Source of the DNA: Komagataeibacter melaceti
GTDB lineage: Bacteria; Pseudomonadota; Alphaproteobacteria; Acetobacterales; Acetobacteraceae
Length of the DNA stretch: 64,000 nt
NCBI RefSeq assembly: GCF_003403295.1
Contig: NZ_QUWV01000014.1
Span: 1-64,000, forward strand
Reading direction: 5' to 3'
Part shown: positions 44,142-52,561 of the stretch, in pieces
Layout: each line of letters starts with the position of its first letter
Position numbering within the stretch: position 1 is the stretch's first letter
Program-made: the position numbers and the translations under genes
Notes under the pieces: generated by a model
Seen by the model: only the letters and a program-made list of their open reading frames with translations
Told to the model about the DNA's origin: nothing
The model's database searches: none

Positions 44142-45383
44142 TCATGAATGGGCGGAGTGGGTGTCGTGCAGGGGGGCGGCCTGCTGTGTGGTCGGGCTGG
44201 TGCCGCCGTGTTCCGTCATGAAATGGCGGATGGAGCGGCAGGCCTGCCGCAGGCGCTGGGTGTTTTCCACCAGGCCGATGCGCACGAACCCTTCGCCATG
44301 TTCACCAAAGCCCAGTCCGGGGGCCACGGCCACGCCCGCTTCCTTCAGCAGCAGCTTCGAGAAATCGACGCTGCCCAGATGGCGGAAGCGTTCGGGAATC
44401 GGCGCCCATGCGAACATCGACCCCTCGGGCGAGGGCACGTCCCACCCCGCCGCGTGCAGGCCCTGGATCAGCACGTCGCGGCGCTTGCGATAGATGTCGC
44501 GAATTTCGGCCACGCAGTCCTGCGGGCCGCTCAGCGCGGCCACGGCGGCGACCTGGATGGGGGTGAACGCGCCATAGTCCAGATAGGACTTGATGCGCGT
44601 CAGCGCCGAGATCAGGCGCGGATTGCCCGCGGCAAACCCCATGCGCCAGCCCGCCATGGAATAGGTCTTGGAAAGGGAGGTGAACTCCACCGCGATGTCC
44701 TTCGCCCCCGGCACTTCCAGGATGGAGGGGGGCACGTTGTCGCCAAAATAGATTTCGGCATAGGCAAGGTCGGACAGGATCCAGATTTCGTGCTTGCGGG
44801 CGAAGGCCACCAGCTTGCGGTAGAAATCAAGGTCAGCAAGGTAGGCGGTGGGATTTGACGGGAAGTTGACGATCAGCGCCGTGGGCTTCGGCACGGAATG
44901 GCGCACCGCGCGGTCCAGTGCTTCAAGCATTTCGTCATCCGGCGTCGCGGGAATCGAGCGCACGGACGCCCCGGCGATGATGAAGCCGAACTGGTGGATC
45001 GGGTAAGACGGGTTGGGCACCAGAATGGTGTCGCCCGGGCTTGTCACGGCGGAGGCGAGGTTGGCCAGCCCTTCCTTTGAGCCAAGGGTCGCGATCACTT
45101 CCGTTTCCGGGTCCAGCTTCACGTTGAAGCGGCGTTCGTAATATCCCGCCAGCGCCCGGCGCAGGCCGGGGATGCCACGGCTGACGGAATAGCGGTGCGC
45201 GCGCGGGTCGGACACGGTTTCCACCAGCTTCTGCACGATGTGCGGCGGGGTGGGGGTGTCCGGGTTGCCCATGCCCAGATCGATAATATCCTCCCCCCGC
45301 GCTCGGGCCTGGGCCTTGGCCTTGTTGACTTCGGCGAAGACATAGGGCGGCAGCCGGCGGATACGATGGAATTCTTCGGTCAT
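44142..45383 (-). CDS. Class I/II aminotransferase (AlaC-like)
   Basis: A 413-residue PLP enzyme. Substrate loop DLGMGNPDTPTPP is near residue 38, NFPSNPTAYLADLDFY near 170, and the PLP Lys lies in SLSKTYSMAGWRMGF (about residue 234). It resembles AlaC, glutamate-pyruvate transaminase, and LL-diaminopimelate aminotransferase relatives; linkage to homoserine dehydrogenase, as in several alphaproteobacteria, favours an amino-acid biosynthetic role. The C-terminal 20 residues (GGTSPTTQQAAPLHDT) are low complexity. The ribosome-binding site before the ATG is weak. Confidence 0.88.
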   Translation of the reverse strand: MTEEFHRIRRLPPYVFAEVNKAKAQARARGEDIIDLGMGNPDTPTPPHIVQKLVETVSDPRAHRYSVSRGIPGLRRALAGYYERRFNVKLDPETEVIATLGSKEGLANLASAVTSPGDTILVPNPSYPIHQFGFIIAGASVRSIPATPDDEMLEALDRAVRHSVPKPTALIVNFPSNPTAYLADLDFYRKLVAFARKHEIWILSDLAYAEIYFGDNVPPSILEVPGAKDIAVEFTSLSKTYSMAGWRMGFAAGNPRLISALTRIKSYLDYGAFTPIQVAAVAALSGPQDCVAEIRDIYRKRRDVLIQGLHAAGWDVPSPEGSMFAWAPIPERFRHLGSVDFSKLLLKEAGVAVAPGLGFGEHGEGFVRIGLVENTQRLRQACRSIRHFMTEHGGTSPTTQQAAPLHDTHSAHS

Positions 45384-45470
45384 GGGACGCTCTGTTGAGG
45401 GCGCGAAGCTGTGCGCCGGGTTAAAAATCGGGTCGTGACAGCCCGCGCGGGGCGCGGGTGCCGGGGCACT

Positions 45471-46481
45471 CTAGCGCACGATGGCAATTCTTGCACCATT
45501 GCCAAAGGCATGGGCGTGTACTGCAATGCGGGTGGCTGGCACGCCACGCGCCACAAGCAGGCGGGTCAGGGTGCGGGTGCGCAGTATGGCCAGGTTCAGC
45601 GCCGCCGCCTGGCCCTCGGCCGTGGCGGTCGCGGCGTTGCCGTACCCGTTCACGATCACGAAGCGGTTGCCACGGTCGTTTATGATGGAAGTGACCACAT
45701 CTTCCTCGCCCGGTTCGATCTGGTCCGATCCGGGCAGGAAGCGCACGTCTTCCCCATCATCAGGGCTGGCGAGGTTGTACGATGGCAGGTCCATGCCATC
45801 CCGCTTCGCATTGTCCGGCACATCAATTCCGGCAATGGCGGGCAACGGCGGCGGGCCATCGGCCATCTGTGGCAGGTTGGCGGGCATGGCCTCGGGGTTG
45901 TCCGGCACGGTGGTCGTGACTTCGGGCATGACAAGCTGGCCCCGGCTGTCCCGCACGGGGGCGGCCTGATGGGTCATGCCCGGCGGGGCGGTGCGGGCGC
46001 TGCCGGATGTGGCTCCGGCCGACGGTGTGCTTGCGGGCGGTGGCGCGCCATCCGCCGCCCTGAGCGATGCGGACTGCGTACCCTTGCCCGTGCGGGCGGG
46101 CACCGGCGGTACATCCGCGAGCGAGGGCATGGTCCCCATGATCGCATCCTGCCGCTGGCTGAGTTCGTGCTGGGCCTCCAGATCGGCGGTAATGTCCGCG
46201 CGCAGGTCGGGCGAGGGGAGTTCGGGCGCCCCGTGCGGGCCAAGCCCGATCTTGGGATAGGGCTGGTGCGCGCCGGGTGGTGGCGGGCGCTGCTGGCCGA
46301 TCACGCCACCCTGATAGTTATGGTACCAGTCGGTTACGGTGTCGATCGTGTCCTGATGGTGGGCGCATCCGGCCATGCCCGTTGCCAGCAGGGCGAGCAG
46401 CGCCGTCCCGATGGGGCGGGCGAATCCGGTAGGCGGAAAAAAAAATCTTCCCGGACTTGGCGATGGTGCCGGCTTTCCCAA
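45471..46481 (-). CDS. OmpA-like lipoprotein
   Basis: A 336-residue exported lipoprotein with lipobox TGMAGC (Cys39). A long Pro/Ala/Thr-rich linker (about 60-220) joins it to a C-terminal OmpA-type peptidoglycan-binding region (FVIVNGYGNAATATAEGQ, then RTLTRLLVARGVPATRI). The start is TTG at 46481: GGGAG sits 7 bp upstream and no ATG lies between it and the lipobox. It probably tethers the outer membrane to the cell wall. It is preceded by the divergent ClpP-type gene. Confidence 0.72.
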   Translation of the reverse strand: MGKPAPSPSPGRFFFPPTGFARPIGTALLALLATGMAGCAHHQDTIDTVTDWYHNYQGGVIGQQRPPPPGAHQPYPKIGLGPHGAPELPSPDLRADITADLEAQHELSQRQDAIMGTMPSLADVPPVPARTGKGTQSASLRAADGAPPPASTPSAGATSGSARTAPPGMTHQAAPVRDSRGQLVMPEVTTTVPDNPEAMPANLPQMADGPPPLPAIAGIDVPDNAKRDGMDLPSYNLASPDDGEDVRFLPGSDQIEPGEEDVVTSIINDRGNRFVIVNGYGNAATATAEGQAAALNLAILRTRTLTRLLVARGVPATRIAVHAHAFGNGARIAIVR

Positions 46482-46686
46482 TTTCTAGCTCCCGTGGCCC
46501 TTTGCGGCCCTGCAGTACGACATGGCCGGGGCAAACTAGCCTGCAATGTCGATCTTAGCGAGGGGGGCGGGCGCATCGCGCCGGGATCATCACGTGCCGA
46601 TTGTCAGGTCGGGACTTGGCACCGGACGCAAGGCGGCGCAGGATAAGGACATGACTAGGCCAGTCCCGGAGAAAAGGGAGAACCCG

Positions 46687-47361
46687 ATGAACGGCATGCA
46701 GCCGAAACACCGTGTCCGCATGGATGACGAAGATCCGAGAGATCCCGATATTCCCGAACCCCAGGGCCCGGAAACCGAGGAGCCGGATCGCAACCGTACC
46801 CTCTCATCCCCCATTGGGGAACTGGAAAGCCGCCTGTTTGACCAGCGCAAGGTGCTGGTGTTCGGCCCGATCAATGACAAGATCGCCCGTGACGTGACCG
46901 GCCGCCTGCTCGCGCTGGCGGGCACGTCGGACAAGCCGATCGATGTGTACGTGAACTCGCCCGGTGGCCATGTCGAAAGTGGTGACACGATTCACGACAT
47001 GATCCGCTTTGTCGATTCGATCGCCCCGGTCAACGTGATCGGCACAGGCTGGGTCGCCTCCGCCGGTGCGCTGATTTTCGCGGCGGGGAACAAGGACCGG
47101 CGTTTCTGCCTGCCCAACACCCGCTTCCTGCTGCACCAGCCCATGGGCGGCGTGCGCGGTCCCGCCACCGATATCGATATCGAGGCACGGGAGATCATCA
47201 AGATGCGCGAGCGTCTCAACCGGCTGTTCGCCGATGTGACGGGCCAGCCTTATGACAAGGTGCGCAAGGATACGGACCGCAACTACTGGATGGGTGCGGC
47301 CGAGGCGATCGAGTACGGGCTGGTTACGCGCGTGATCGACAAAATCTCCGACCTGCATTGA
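46687..47361 (+). CDS. ClpP-family serine protease with acidic N-terminal extension
   Basis: A 224-residue protein from the ATG at 46687, chosen because AAGGGAGAA precedes it. Residues 1 to about 40 are Asp/Glu/Pro-rich (DDEDPRDPDIPEPQGPE), an extension not found in standard ClpP. The ClpP fold follows with Ser125 (GWVASAGAL), His150 (FLLHQPMGG) and an Asp near 195 (KDTDRNY), so the triad is intact. The Ser motif is WVASAG rather than QAASMG, marking a paralogue; the main ClpP is probably encoded elsewhere next to clpX. Which ATPase it serves is unknown. Confidence 0.85.
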   Translation: MNGMQPKHRVRMDDEDPRDPDIPEPQGPETEEPDRNRTLSSPIGELESRLFDQRKVLVFGPINDKIARDVTGRLLALAGTSDKPIDVYVNSPGGHVESGDTIHDMIRFVDSIAPVNVIGTGWVASAGALIFAAGNKDRRFCLPNTRFLLHQPMGGVRGPATDIDIEAREIIKMRERLNRLFADVTGQPYDKVRKDTDRNYWMGAAEAIEYGLVTRVIDKISDLH

Positions 47362-47411
47362 TCCAGGGCAAGGCGCAGCTCTCGGCACGTTCATAAAATC
47401 TGGCATTACCA

Positions 47412-47444
47412 TTTGCGGGGACCACCTCTGGCGGTCCCCGCAAA
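47412..47444 (+). terminator. Hairpin after the ClpP-type gene
   Basis: Perfect 12-bp arms TTTGCGGGGACC / GGTCCCCGCAAA around a 9-nt loop, 50 bp beyond the stop. No U-tract follows, so it may be a rho-independent-like or processing hairpin. Confidence 0.55.
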
Positions 47445-47578
47445 TTCCAGATAACAGTTCTGCACTTCTTGTTGACTATGATTGAATAAGTGGACCGGCA
47501 ATGGGATGTCAGGCTGTTTTGAAGAACGCCCCATCGGCCGGCGTACCCACGTGACACCGTTCCGAGCAGCGAGCCGAT

Positions 47579-48583
47579 ATGACGAAATCACTTTCTGAAA
47601 TCTATACCAGCCTCCCTGAGGCCCGGGACCCGGGTGCCGCCACGCCAGATGCGGTGGCAAAGGCCGATTTTAACGCCCGTCACTGGTCCAGCCCTGTTCC
47701 CGGTCCGCTCAAGCCCGGCTCGGCGGAGCACAAGCGGGCGGTTGCGGAAATGTTCCGTGATACCTTCAATCCGTACAAGCCTTCGGTCATTGAATGGCCC
47801 AAGCTGGATGCCGAGACGCTGCGGCGCGTGACCTCTCTGCCCATATGGGATATCGCGGTACAGACGGAAGGCAAGGCCCGGCTGCGCATGGCTGCCTACG
47901 CCCGCCTGGTTGAAGACCCGGACATGAAGGACGCCCTGTCGCGCAATGCGTGGGAGGAGAACCGCCACAAGGAGGTTCTTGCCAACATGGTCGCGGCCTA
48001 TGGCATCCCGCTGGCGTCCGAACCCCCCTACATCGAACCGCGTGATGTGGAATGGGCCTATATGGTCACGGGCTTTTCGGAATGTGTGGACAGCTTCTTC
48101 GCGTTCGGCCTGTTCGCCATCGCCCGCAAGTCCGCTTTCTTCCCGCCCGCGCTGATCGAGACGTTCGAGCCGGTCATGCAGGAGGAATGTCGCCATATCC
48201 TGCTGTTCGCCAACTGGCTGGCCTGGTACCGCGCCACCATGCCACTGTGGCGCAGGCCGTGGTTTGAACTGCGCGTGCTGGGTGTGTGGCTGTTCCTGCT
48301 TTATGAACGCATCGGCATGGTCACGACCTTCGATGCGGACGGGAACAAGCACCAGCAGGATAACAACTTCACCGTGCATGGCACGAAGGATGTCGCCAAT
48401 GTCGATGTTCCCCTGCGTGACATGATCGACATGTGCCTGATCGAGAACGAGCGTCGTTTCGCCGGTTACGATCCGCGCCTGCTGCGGCCGAAGCTTGCGC
48501 CCAACCTTGCGCGCTTCCTGCGTTTCTTCCTGCGTCGTACGCCCAATTCCGCCATGCTGGAAAGCCAGCCCGGCGCGGCCTGA
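47579..48583 (+). CDS. Diiron ferritin-like-fold protein of unknown function
   Basis: A 334-residue protein whose helical core has a complete carboxylate-bridged diiron pattern: Glu98, Glu127-x-x-His130 (WEENRHKEV), Glu168 (FSECVDSFF) and Glu203-x-x-His206 (QEECRHILL). That E / ExxH / E / ExxH layout is the ferritin/RNR/desaturase-like signature. Length and residues beyond the core suggest an oxidase or oxygenase rather than an iron store. A Trp/Leu-rich helix (about 230-260, LRVLGVWLFLLYERIGM) could touch the membrane. There is no neighbouring reductase or ferredoxin. I do not recognise a specific substrate. Confidence 0.7.
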   Translation: MTKSLSEIYTSLPEARDPGAATPDAVAKADFNARHWSSPVPGPLKPGSAEHKRAVAEMFRDTFNPYKPSVIEWPKLDAETLRRVTSLPIWDIAVQTEGKARLRMAAYARLVEDPDMKDALSRNAWEENRHKEVLANMVAAYGIPLASEPPYIEPRDVEWAYMVTGFSECVDSFFAFGLFAIARKSAFFPPALIETFEPVMQEECRHILLFANWLAWYRATMPLWRRPWFELRVLGVWLFLLYERIGMVTTFDADGNKHQQDNNFTVHGTKDVANVDVPLRDMIDMCLIENERRFAGYDPRLLRPKLAPNLARFLRFFLRRTPNSAMLESQPGAA

Positions 48584-48593
48584 CATCTCGTGT

Positions 48594-48624
48594 GGTGCCC
48601 CCTTCCGTTGCGGCAGGGGGCACC
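48594..48624. terminator. Bidirectional hairpin after the diiron gene
   Basis: GGTGCCCCCT-N11-AGGGGGCACC, perfect 10-bp arms, lies between the convergent stops of the diiron gene (48583) and the 172-residue gene (48632). It is placed to terminate both. Confidence 0.6.
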
Positions 48625-48631
48625 ATGCCGA

Positions 48632-49150
48632 TTAGCCCAGCGTGGGTGCGACCGGCCCCGCGCCAAAGTCGAGCTGGCCCAGATAGGCCACGCGGGTAGC
48701 GGGGATGATGTCCCCGATCCGGCCGCCCTCGATACGGGCATAACCGTAAACCTTGCTTTCTTCCTCGTCCGACCCGATGGCAAGCCCGGCGAACTGCCTG
48801 CCCGCGCCGTCCTTGAGCTGCCAGATGTCACCACGGACGACCGCATCATATTTATAGCGGAAGCCCGGAACGATCTTGGTCAGCAGCAGGGGCATCGCCT
48901 CCGTCACATCCACGGCGGTGCGCACGAACTGCGTGCAGTCCTGATCCGGGGCGAAATAGCCGCGCATGTCCTTGGTCATCAGGATCAGGCCGGGGCGGAT
49001 GCCCTCGTTTGATACGAGGCGGCTGCGGATGACGATTTTCTGGTCATCGCGCGAAATTTCCGAGGCCAGCATCACGGTCCCGACTTCTGCTTTCAGCAGG
49101 TCGGGCACCACGATCATCTGCGTCAGGGGAAGTGTGGCGAGCGTGGTCAT
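48632..49150 (-). CDS. Hypothetical protein, 172 residues
   Basis: A 172-residue protein from the ATG at 49150. It begins MTTLATLPLTQMIVVPDLLK and is rich in beta-type stretches (KIVIRSRLVSNEGIRPGLILM; VPGFRYKYDAVVRGDIWQLK). It has one Cys, no signal peptide and no membrane helix. A start five codons earlier exists, but GGAG fits the chosen ATG better. I do not recognise the fold; the pattern of strands would suit a small beta-barrel. It converges on the diiron gene. Confidence 0.55.
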   Translation of the reverse strand: MTTLATLPLTQMIVVPDLLKAEVGTVMLASEISRDDQKIVIRSRLVSNEGIRPGLILMTKDMRGYFAPDQDCTQFVRTAVDVTEAMPLLLTKIVPGFRYKYDAVVRGDIWQLKDGAGRQFAGLAIGSDEEESKVYGYARIEGGRIGDIIPATRVAYLGQLDFGAGPVAPTLG

Positions 49151-49470
49151 CTCTCTATTCTCCATCAGGACATTACCGGGGCGGATGATGCAGACTGTGC
49201 GCTCCGTTTGATGTCATGACAACCGCATGCCGGTCATGATGTTCCATGGGGCCATGGCACCCGCGCGCCTGCCGCGTGGCACGATGGCCGTGGCAATAAC
49301 CGGAATGGGGACGAACCGGGCCACGGTGGCTGACGTGGCAGCACAAAGTGGATGGCAAGGTCGGTCCGTTCCTGCAACAATGTGTGGCTGGTGCAGGATG
49401 TGGCGTGCCTGATGCGGCGCGTTCGTCCCGGCCCTTGGTGACCTGCCTTCATGAATGATAGGTGATCGGC
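49151..49470. other. 320-bp intergenic region before cytochrome b561
   Basis: A divergent gap. It contains one 10-bp palindrome TGTCATGACA (49212-49221). No RNA, repeat or small gene stands out; base composition is like the flanking genes, so a decayed gene is possible. Confidence 0.3.
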
Positions 49471-50028
49471 ATGACCGTCATTTCTTCCCCCCAGTCCCCC
49501 ATGCCTGCCCATTACAGTTGGGAGACGCGCTGGCTGCACTGGATTACGGCCGTGCTGGTGGTCGAGCAGTTTGTGGTGGGCCAGGTCGGCTGGCATTTCA
49601 TGGAACGCACCGCGCCGATGCGGCCCCTCATGGTGGTGACGCACACATCGCTGGGCGTCCTGCTGGCCGCCGTGTTCCTGACGCGCGTGGCCTGGGGCAT
49701 GACAGGGGGGCGGGCGATCCGCTTTCCCGTCGTGACGGCCCAGGACCGGGCGGCGAAGGGTGTCCACCATCTGCTCTACATGCTGCTGGGGGGTGAGATC
49801 GTGCTGGGCTATATGGCGCGCTGGTCCACCGGGCGGCCCATAATTGCCTTCGGCATGCCGATCAACTCGCCATTCCCCGCCATGTCATCCGCGACGCACC
49901 ATTTTTTCTCATGGTTGCACCACTGGGGGGCGTGGCTGCTGTTCTGGGTGGCGCTTTTCCATGCCTGTGCCGGACTTTACCACCTGCTGTTCTGCCGGGA
50001 CCGGGTTTTCCAGCGCATGTTACCGTAA
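49471..50028 (+). CDS. Cytochrome b561-type membrane haem protein
   Basis: A 185-residue inner-membrane protein with four predicted helices. Likely haem ligands are His23 (RWLHWITA), His58 (VTHTSLGVL), His150/His151 (WLHHWGAW) and His164 (LFHACAGLYH), the two-haem b561 layout. AGGTGA lies before the ATG at 49471, which is preferred to a start three codons upstream. It probably moves electrons between quinol and a periplasmic or membrane acceptor. It lies just upstream of the c-di-GMP gene pair on the same strand; a redox link to the haem-PAS protein is speculation. Confidence 0.85.
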   Translation: MTVISSPQSPMPAHYSWETRWLHWITAVLVVEQFVVGQVGWHFMERTAPMRPLMVVTHTSLGVLLAAVFLTRVAWGMTGGRAIRFPVVTAQDRAAKGVHHLLYMLLGGEIVLGYMARWSTGRPIIAFGMPINSPFPAMSSATHHFFSWLHHWGAWLLFWVALFHACAGLYHLLFCRDRVFQRMLP

Positions 50029-50137
50029 TGATGGATATATGCCTGCTGAATAGTCTGTCCGGGCTGCTGGACAAGCCAGAACATCATGCTCTGCCGGGAA
50101 GTATAAAATAGGAAAAAAAACCTAAATGTGATAATTT

Positions 50138-50155
50138 TGCATGTTGTATCATGCA
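50138..50155. promoter_or_regulatory. Inverted repeat TGCATG-N6-CATGCA
   Basis: Perfect 6-bp arms with a 6-bp spacer, 56 bp to the left of the 24-bp palindrome. Two symmetric sites at this spacing in one control region suggest paired operator sites. Confidence 0.3.
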
Positions 50156-50210
50156 TATCCTTGGGAATATCTGTATATTCACAGGCTTGGGATTGAGCGT
50201 GAGGATATAT

Positions 50211-50234
50211 AGAAATCATACATGTATGATTTCT
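50211..50234. promoter_or_regulatory. 24-bp perfect palindrome
   Basis: The sequence from 50211 to 50234 equals its own reverse complement: half-site AGAAATCATACA followed by its exact complement. It lies 190 bp before the ATG at 50423, in an AT-rich gap. Perfect symmetry over 24 bp is very unlikely by chance and fits a dimeric repressor site or a cruciform-forming element. Confidence 0.6.
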
Positions 50235-50422
50235 GTTGCATCTCCTCTGGGTGTTTATTAGTGTTAACCCAATATCAGCAAACGTAAATAAATAGCTGAT
50301 AACCTTATTGGAACATCCCTGCTGCACGCGGTTGATGCCTGATAATTTTTCCACATTCCTGCGTGTGGAGCCGGTTATATGCCTGCGTTATACCAGTAAT
50401 TGGATGGTATTGATCGTTCAAA

Positions 50423-52561
50423 ATGGAATCTATGAGCAATCCTGTCTATGAGCTGAAGGTTTATAGCCCCTTCCTTTTAATCGGTGCATTTATTGTCTGT
50501 ATAATGGGCGCGTGGGTTACCATGCGCCTCGTCACCCGTATTTCCGAAACACGCGGCGGGCAGCGCATCGGCTGGTACCTGATGGCAGCCGTGGCGGGCT
50601 CCACCTTTGTCTGGTGTACGCATTTCGCCAGCATGCTGGCCTATCATTCCGGCGCCGGGGGGCATCTGGCCCCGATCAGGACGGCCCTGTCGCTGCTGGT
50701 CATCTTTGTGGCCATACCCTGCGCGGTGGGGGCGGCCATCAGGCTGCGCGGATGGGGCGGCTGCCTGACCGGGGGCACGATCCTGGGCCTTGGCATCGCG
50801 GGGATGCATTATACCGGCATGGCGGCCTACCGGCTGGATGCGCCGGTGGTGTGGAACACGCCGCTCATGGCGCTGTCCATCGGGATCGGGATCGGGCTGT
50901 CCACGGTTGCGCTAAGGCTGGCGCTACAGCCCGCCGGTCTGCGGCGTGAGATTGAAATGACGCTGGCCATGGCGGGCGCCGTGGCCGGACTGCATTTTAC
51001 CGGCATGGCGGCCATGCATGTGATCATGCGGGCGCATATGGGCGCGATGCACGACAACCAGCAGTTCCAGATGATCGGATTCGCGGTGCTGGGCGGTTCG
51101 CTGCTGACCATCATCACCGGCATCGCCAGCTATGTCATTGATGGCAGCCTGCGCCGGGAATCGTATGGCGAACTGCATCGCATGGCGATGTCCGACGCGC
51201 TGACGGGCCTGCCCAACCGCATAAGCTTCAACGAACGACTGGCCGAGGAAGTGGCGCGGTCTGACCAGCGCGACCGGCCCTTTGCCATGATCGGCATCGA
51301 TCTGAACAAGTTCAAGGAAATCAATGACACCCGGGGCCACGCCGCGGGTGATACGGTACTGGTGACCCTGGCGAAACGGTTCTGCGCCCTGCTGGGGGAA
51401 GGGGAATTTGTTGCCCGTCTGGGCGGTGATGAATTCGTAGCACTTCACCGCATGGTGGATGACAGGGAACTGCATGGTTTCGTGAAGCGTATCCAGCAGG
51501 CGCTCAACCAGCCCATCCAGATTGATGACTACATGGTCACAAGCGGCGGCAGCATTGGCGTGGCGGTCTATCCCATTGACGCCAGCGATGGCGAGACCCT
51601 GATTTCACGCGCTGACATGGCGATGTACCGCGCCAAGAGCGACCTGCATCAGAATGTCTGGTTCTATGAAAGCTCACTCGACCAGAACGTACGTGAACGC
51701 CGTGCGCTGTGTGAGGACCTGAAGCAGGCCATGGCGAAGCAGCAGCTTTCGCTACACTATCAGGTGCAGACCGTGGTTGCGACAGGCGAGGTCTCGGGCT
51801 ACGAGGCGCTTCTGCGGTGGAACCACCCCACGCGCGGTTCCGTGCCGCCGCTGGAAATCCTTGAACTGGCGGATGAAAGCGGCCTGATCATTCAGCTTGG
51901 CGAATGGGTGCTGGAGCATGCCTGTCAGGCCGCTGCGGGGTGGGAGGGAAATATCTGCGTCGCGGTCAACATGTCGGCCTCGCAGTTCCTTGAACCCCGC
52001 TTTGTCGAGACCGTGCGCGGGGTCCTGGAGCGTACGGGCCTGCCAGCCAGCCGCCTTGTGATTGAAATTACGGAAGGCACCGTGCAGCGCGACCGGACCC
52101 GTGCGCTGCTCATGGCGCAGAAGCTGCATGCGCTCGGGGTCCGTTTTGCGCTGGACCAGTTTGGCGGGGAGAATTCCGTCCTGGCCGCGCTGTGTGATTT
52201 CCCCTTTGACAAGATCAAGCTCGACCGCCTGGTCATGCAGCAGGTCACGACCGACCCCCGCGTGGCGGAGCTGGTCCGTGCTGTCACGATTGCCGGTCAC
52301 GCCCTGCACATATCGGTTCTGGTGCAGGGGATCGAGACGGGTGACCAGCTCGCCCTTGTTTATTCCGAGGGGTGTGACGAAGGGCAGGGTTACCTGCTTG
52401 GCGCTCCCGGCCAGACCATTACAGGTGCGGCAGTCCGCCATGTAGGCGGGGGACAGACCCCACGCCTGCAGCAGGCCGGACAGAAAAGCCGCCGATTTCA
52501 TTCTTCTCCTTATTTTGTCCCGCGATTTGAGAGCTCTGGAATCCGTTATGAAACAGTATGA
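50423..52561 (+). CDS. MHYT-GGDEF-EAL protein (probable diguanylate cyclase)
   Basis: A 712-residue membrane protein. MHYT sensor motifs lie in its first 240 residues: WCTHFASM (His67), GMHYTGMAAY (His129) and LHFTGMAAM (His191). GGDEF is intact (RLGGDEF, 333-338), with the usual DLNKFKEIND motif, so cyclase activity is expected. The EAL domain has Glu461, Asn516, Glu548, Asp578 and Lys597, but Gln579 replaces the second metal Asp and Gln635 replaces the catalytic Glu of the EGVET motif. It is thus likely inactive as a phosphodiesterase. MHYT domains are thought to bind copper and sense O2, CO or NO. It overlaps the next gene by 14 bp. Confidence 0.9.
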   Translation: MESMSNPVYELKVYSPFLLIGAFIVCIMGAWVTMRLVTRISETRGGQRIGWYLMAAVAGSTFVWCTHFASMLAYHSGAGGHLAPIRTALSLLVIFVAIPCAVGAAIRLRGWGGCLTGGTILGLGIAGMHYTGMAAYRLDAPVVWNTPLMALSIGIGIGLSTVALRLALQPAGLRREIEMTLAMAGAVAGLHFTGMAAMHVIMRAHMGAMHDNQQFQMIGFAVLGGSLLTIITGIASYVIDGSLRRESYGELHRMAMSDALTGLPNRISFNERLAEEVARSDQRDRPFAMIGIDLNKFKEINDTRGHAAGDTVLVTLAKRFCALLGEGEFVARLGGDEFVALHRMVDDRELHGFVKRIQQALNQPIQIDDYMVTSGGSIGVAVYPIDASDGETLISRADMAMYRAKSDLHQNVWFYESSLDQNVRERRALCEDLKQAMAKQQLSLHYQVQTVVATGEVSGYEALLRWNHPTRGSVPPLEILELADESGLIIQLGEWVLEHACQAAAGWEGNICVAVNMSASQFLEPRFVETVRGVLERTGLPASRLVIEITEGTVQRDRTRALLMAQKLHALGVRFALDQFGGENSVLAALCDFPFDKIKLDRLVMQQVTTDPRVAELVRAVTIAGHALHISVLVQGIETGDQLALVYSEGCDEGQGYLLGAPGQTITGAAVRHVGGGQTPRLQQAGQKSRRFHSSPYFVPRFESSGIRYETV

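Larger units (their letters stand above)
50029..50422. other. 394-bp AT-rich region upstream of the c-di-GMP gene pair
   Basis: The gap is AT-rich (about 50090-50350) compared with its flanks. It contains a 24-bp perfect palindrome and a 6-bp-arm inverted repeat, listed separately. This is the likely promoter and control region for the two overlapping downstream genes. No small gene was identified. Confidence 0.45.

Noticed and set aside
49166-49470. Possible gene in the gap before cytochrome b561
   Set aside because: Open frames here run antisense into the cytochrome gene and have no recognisable motif.
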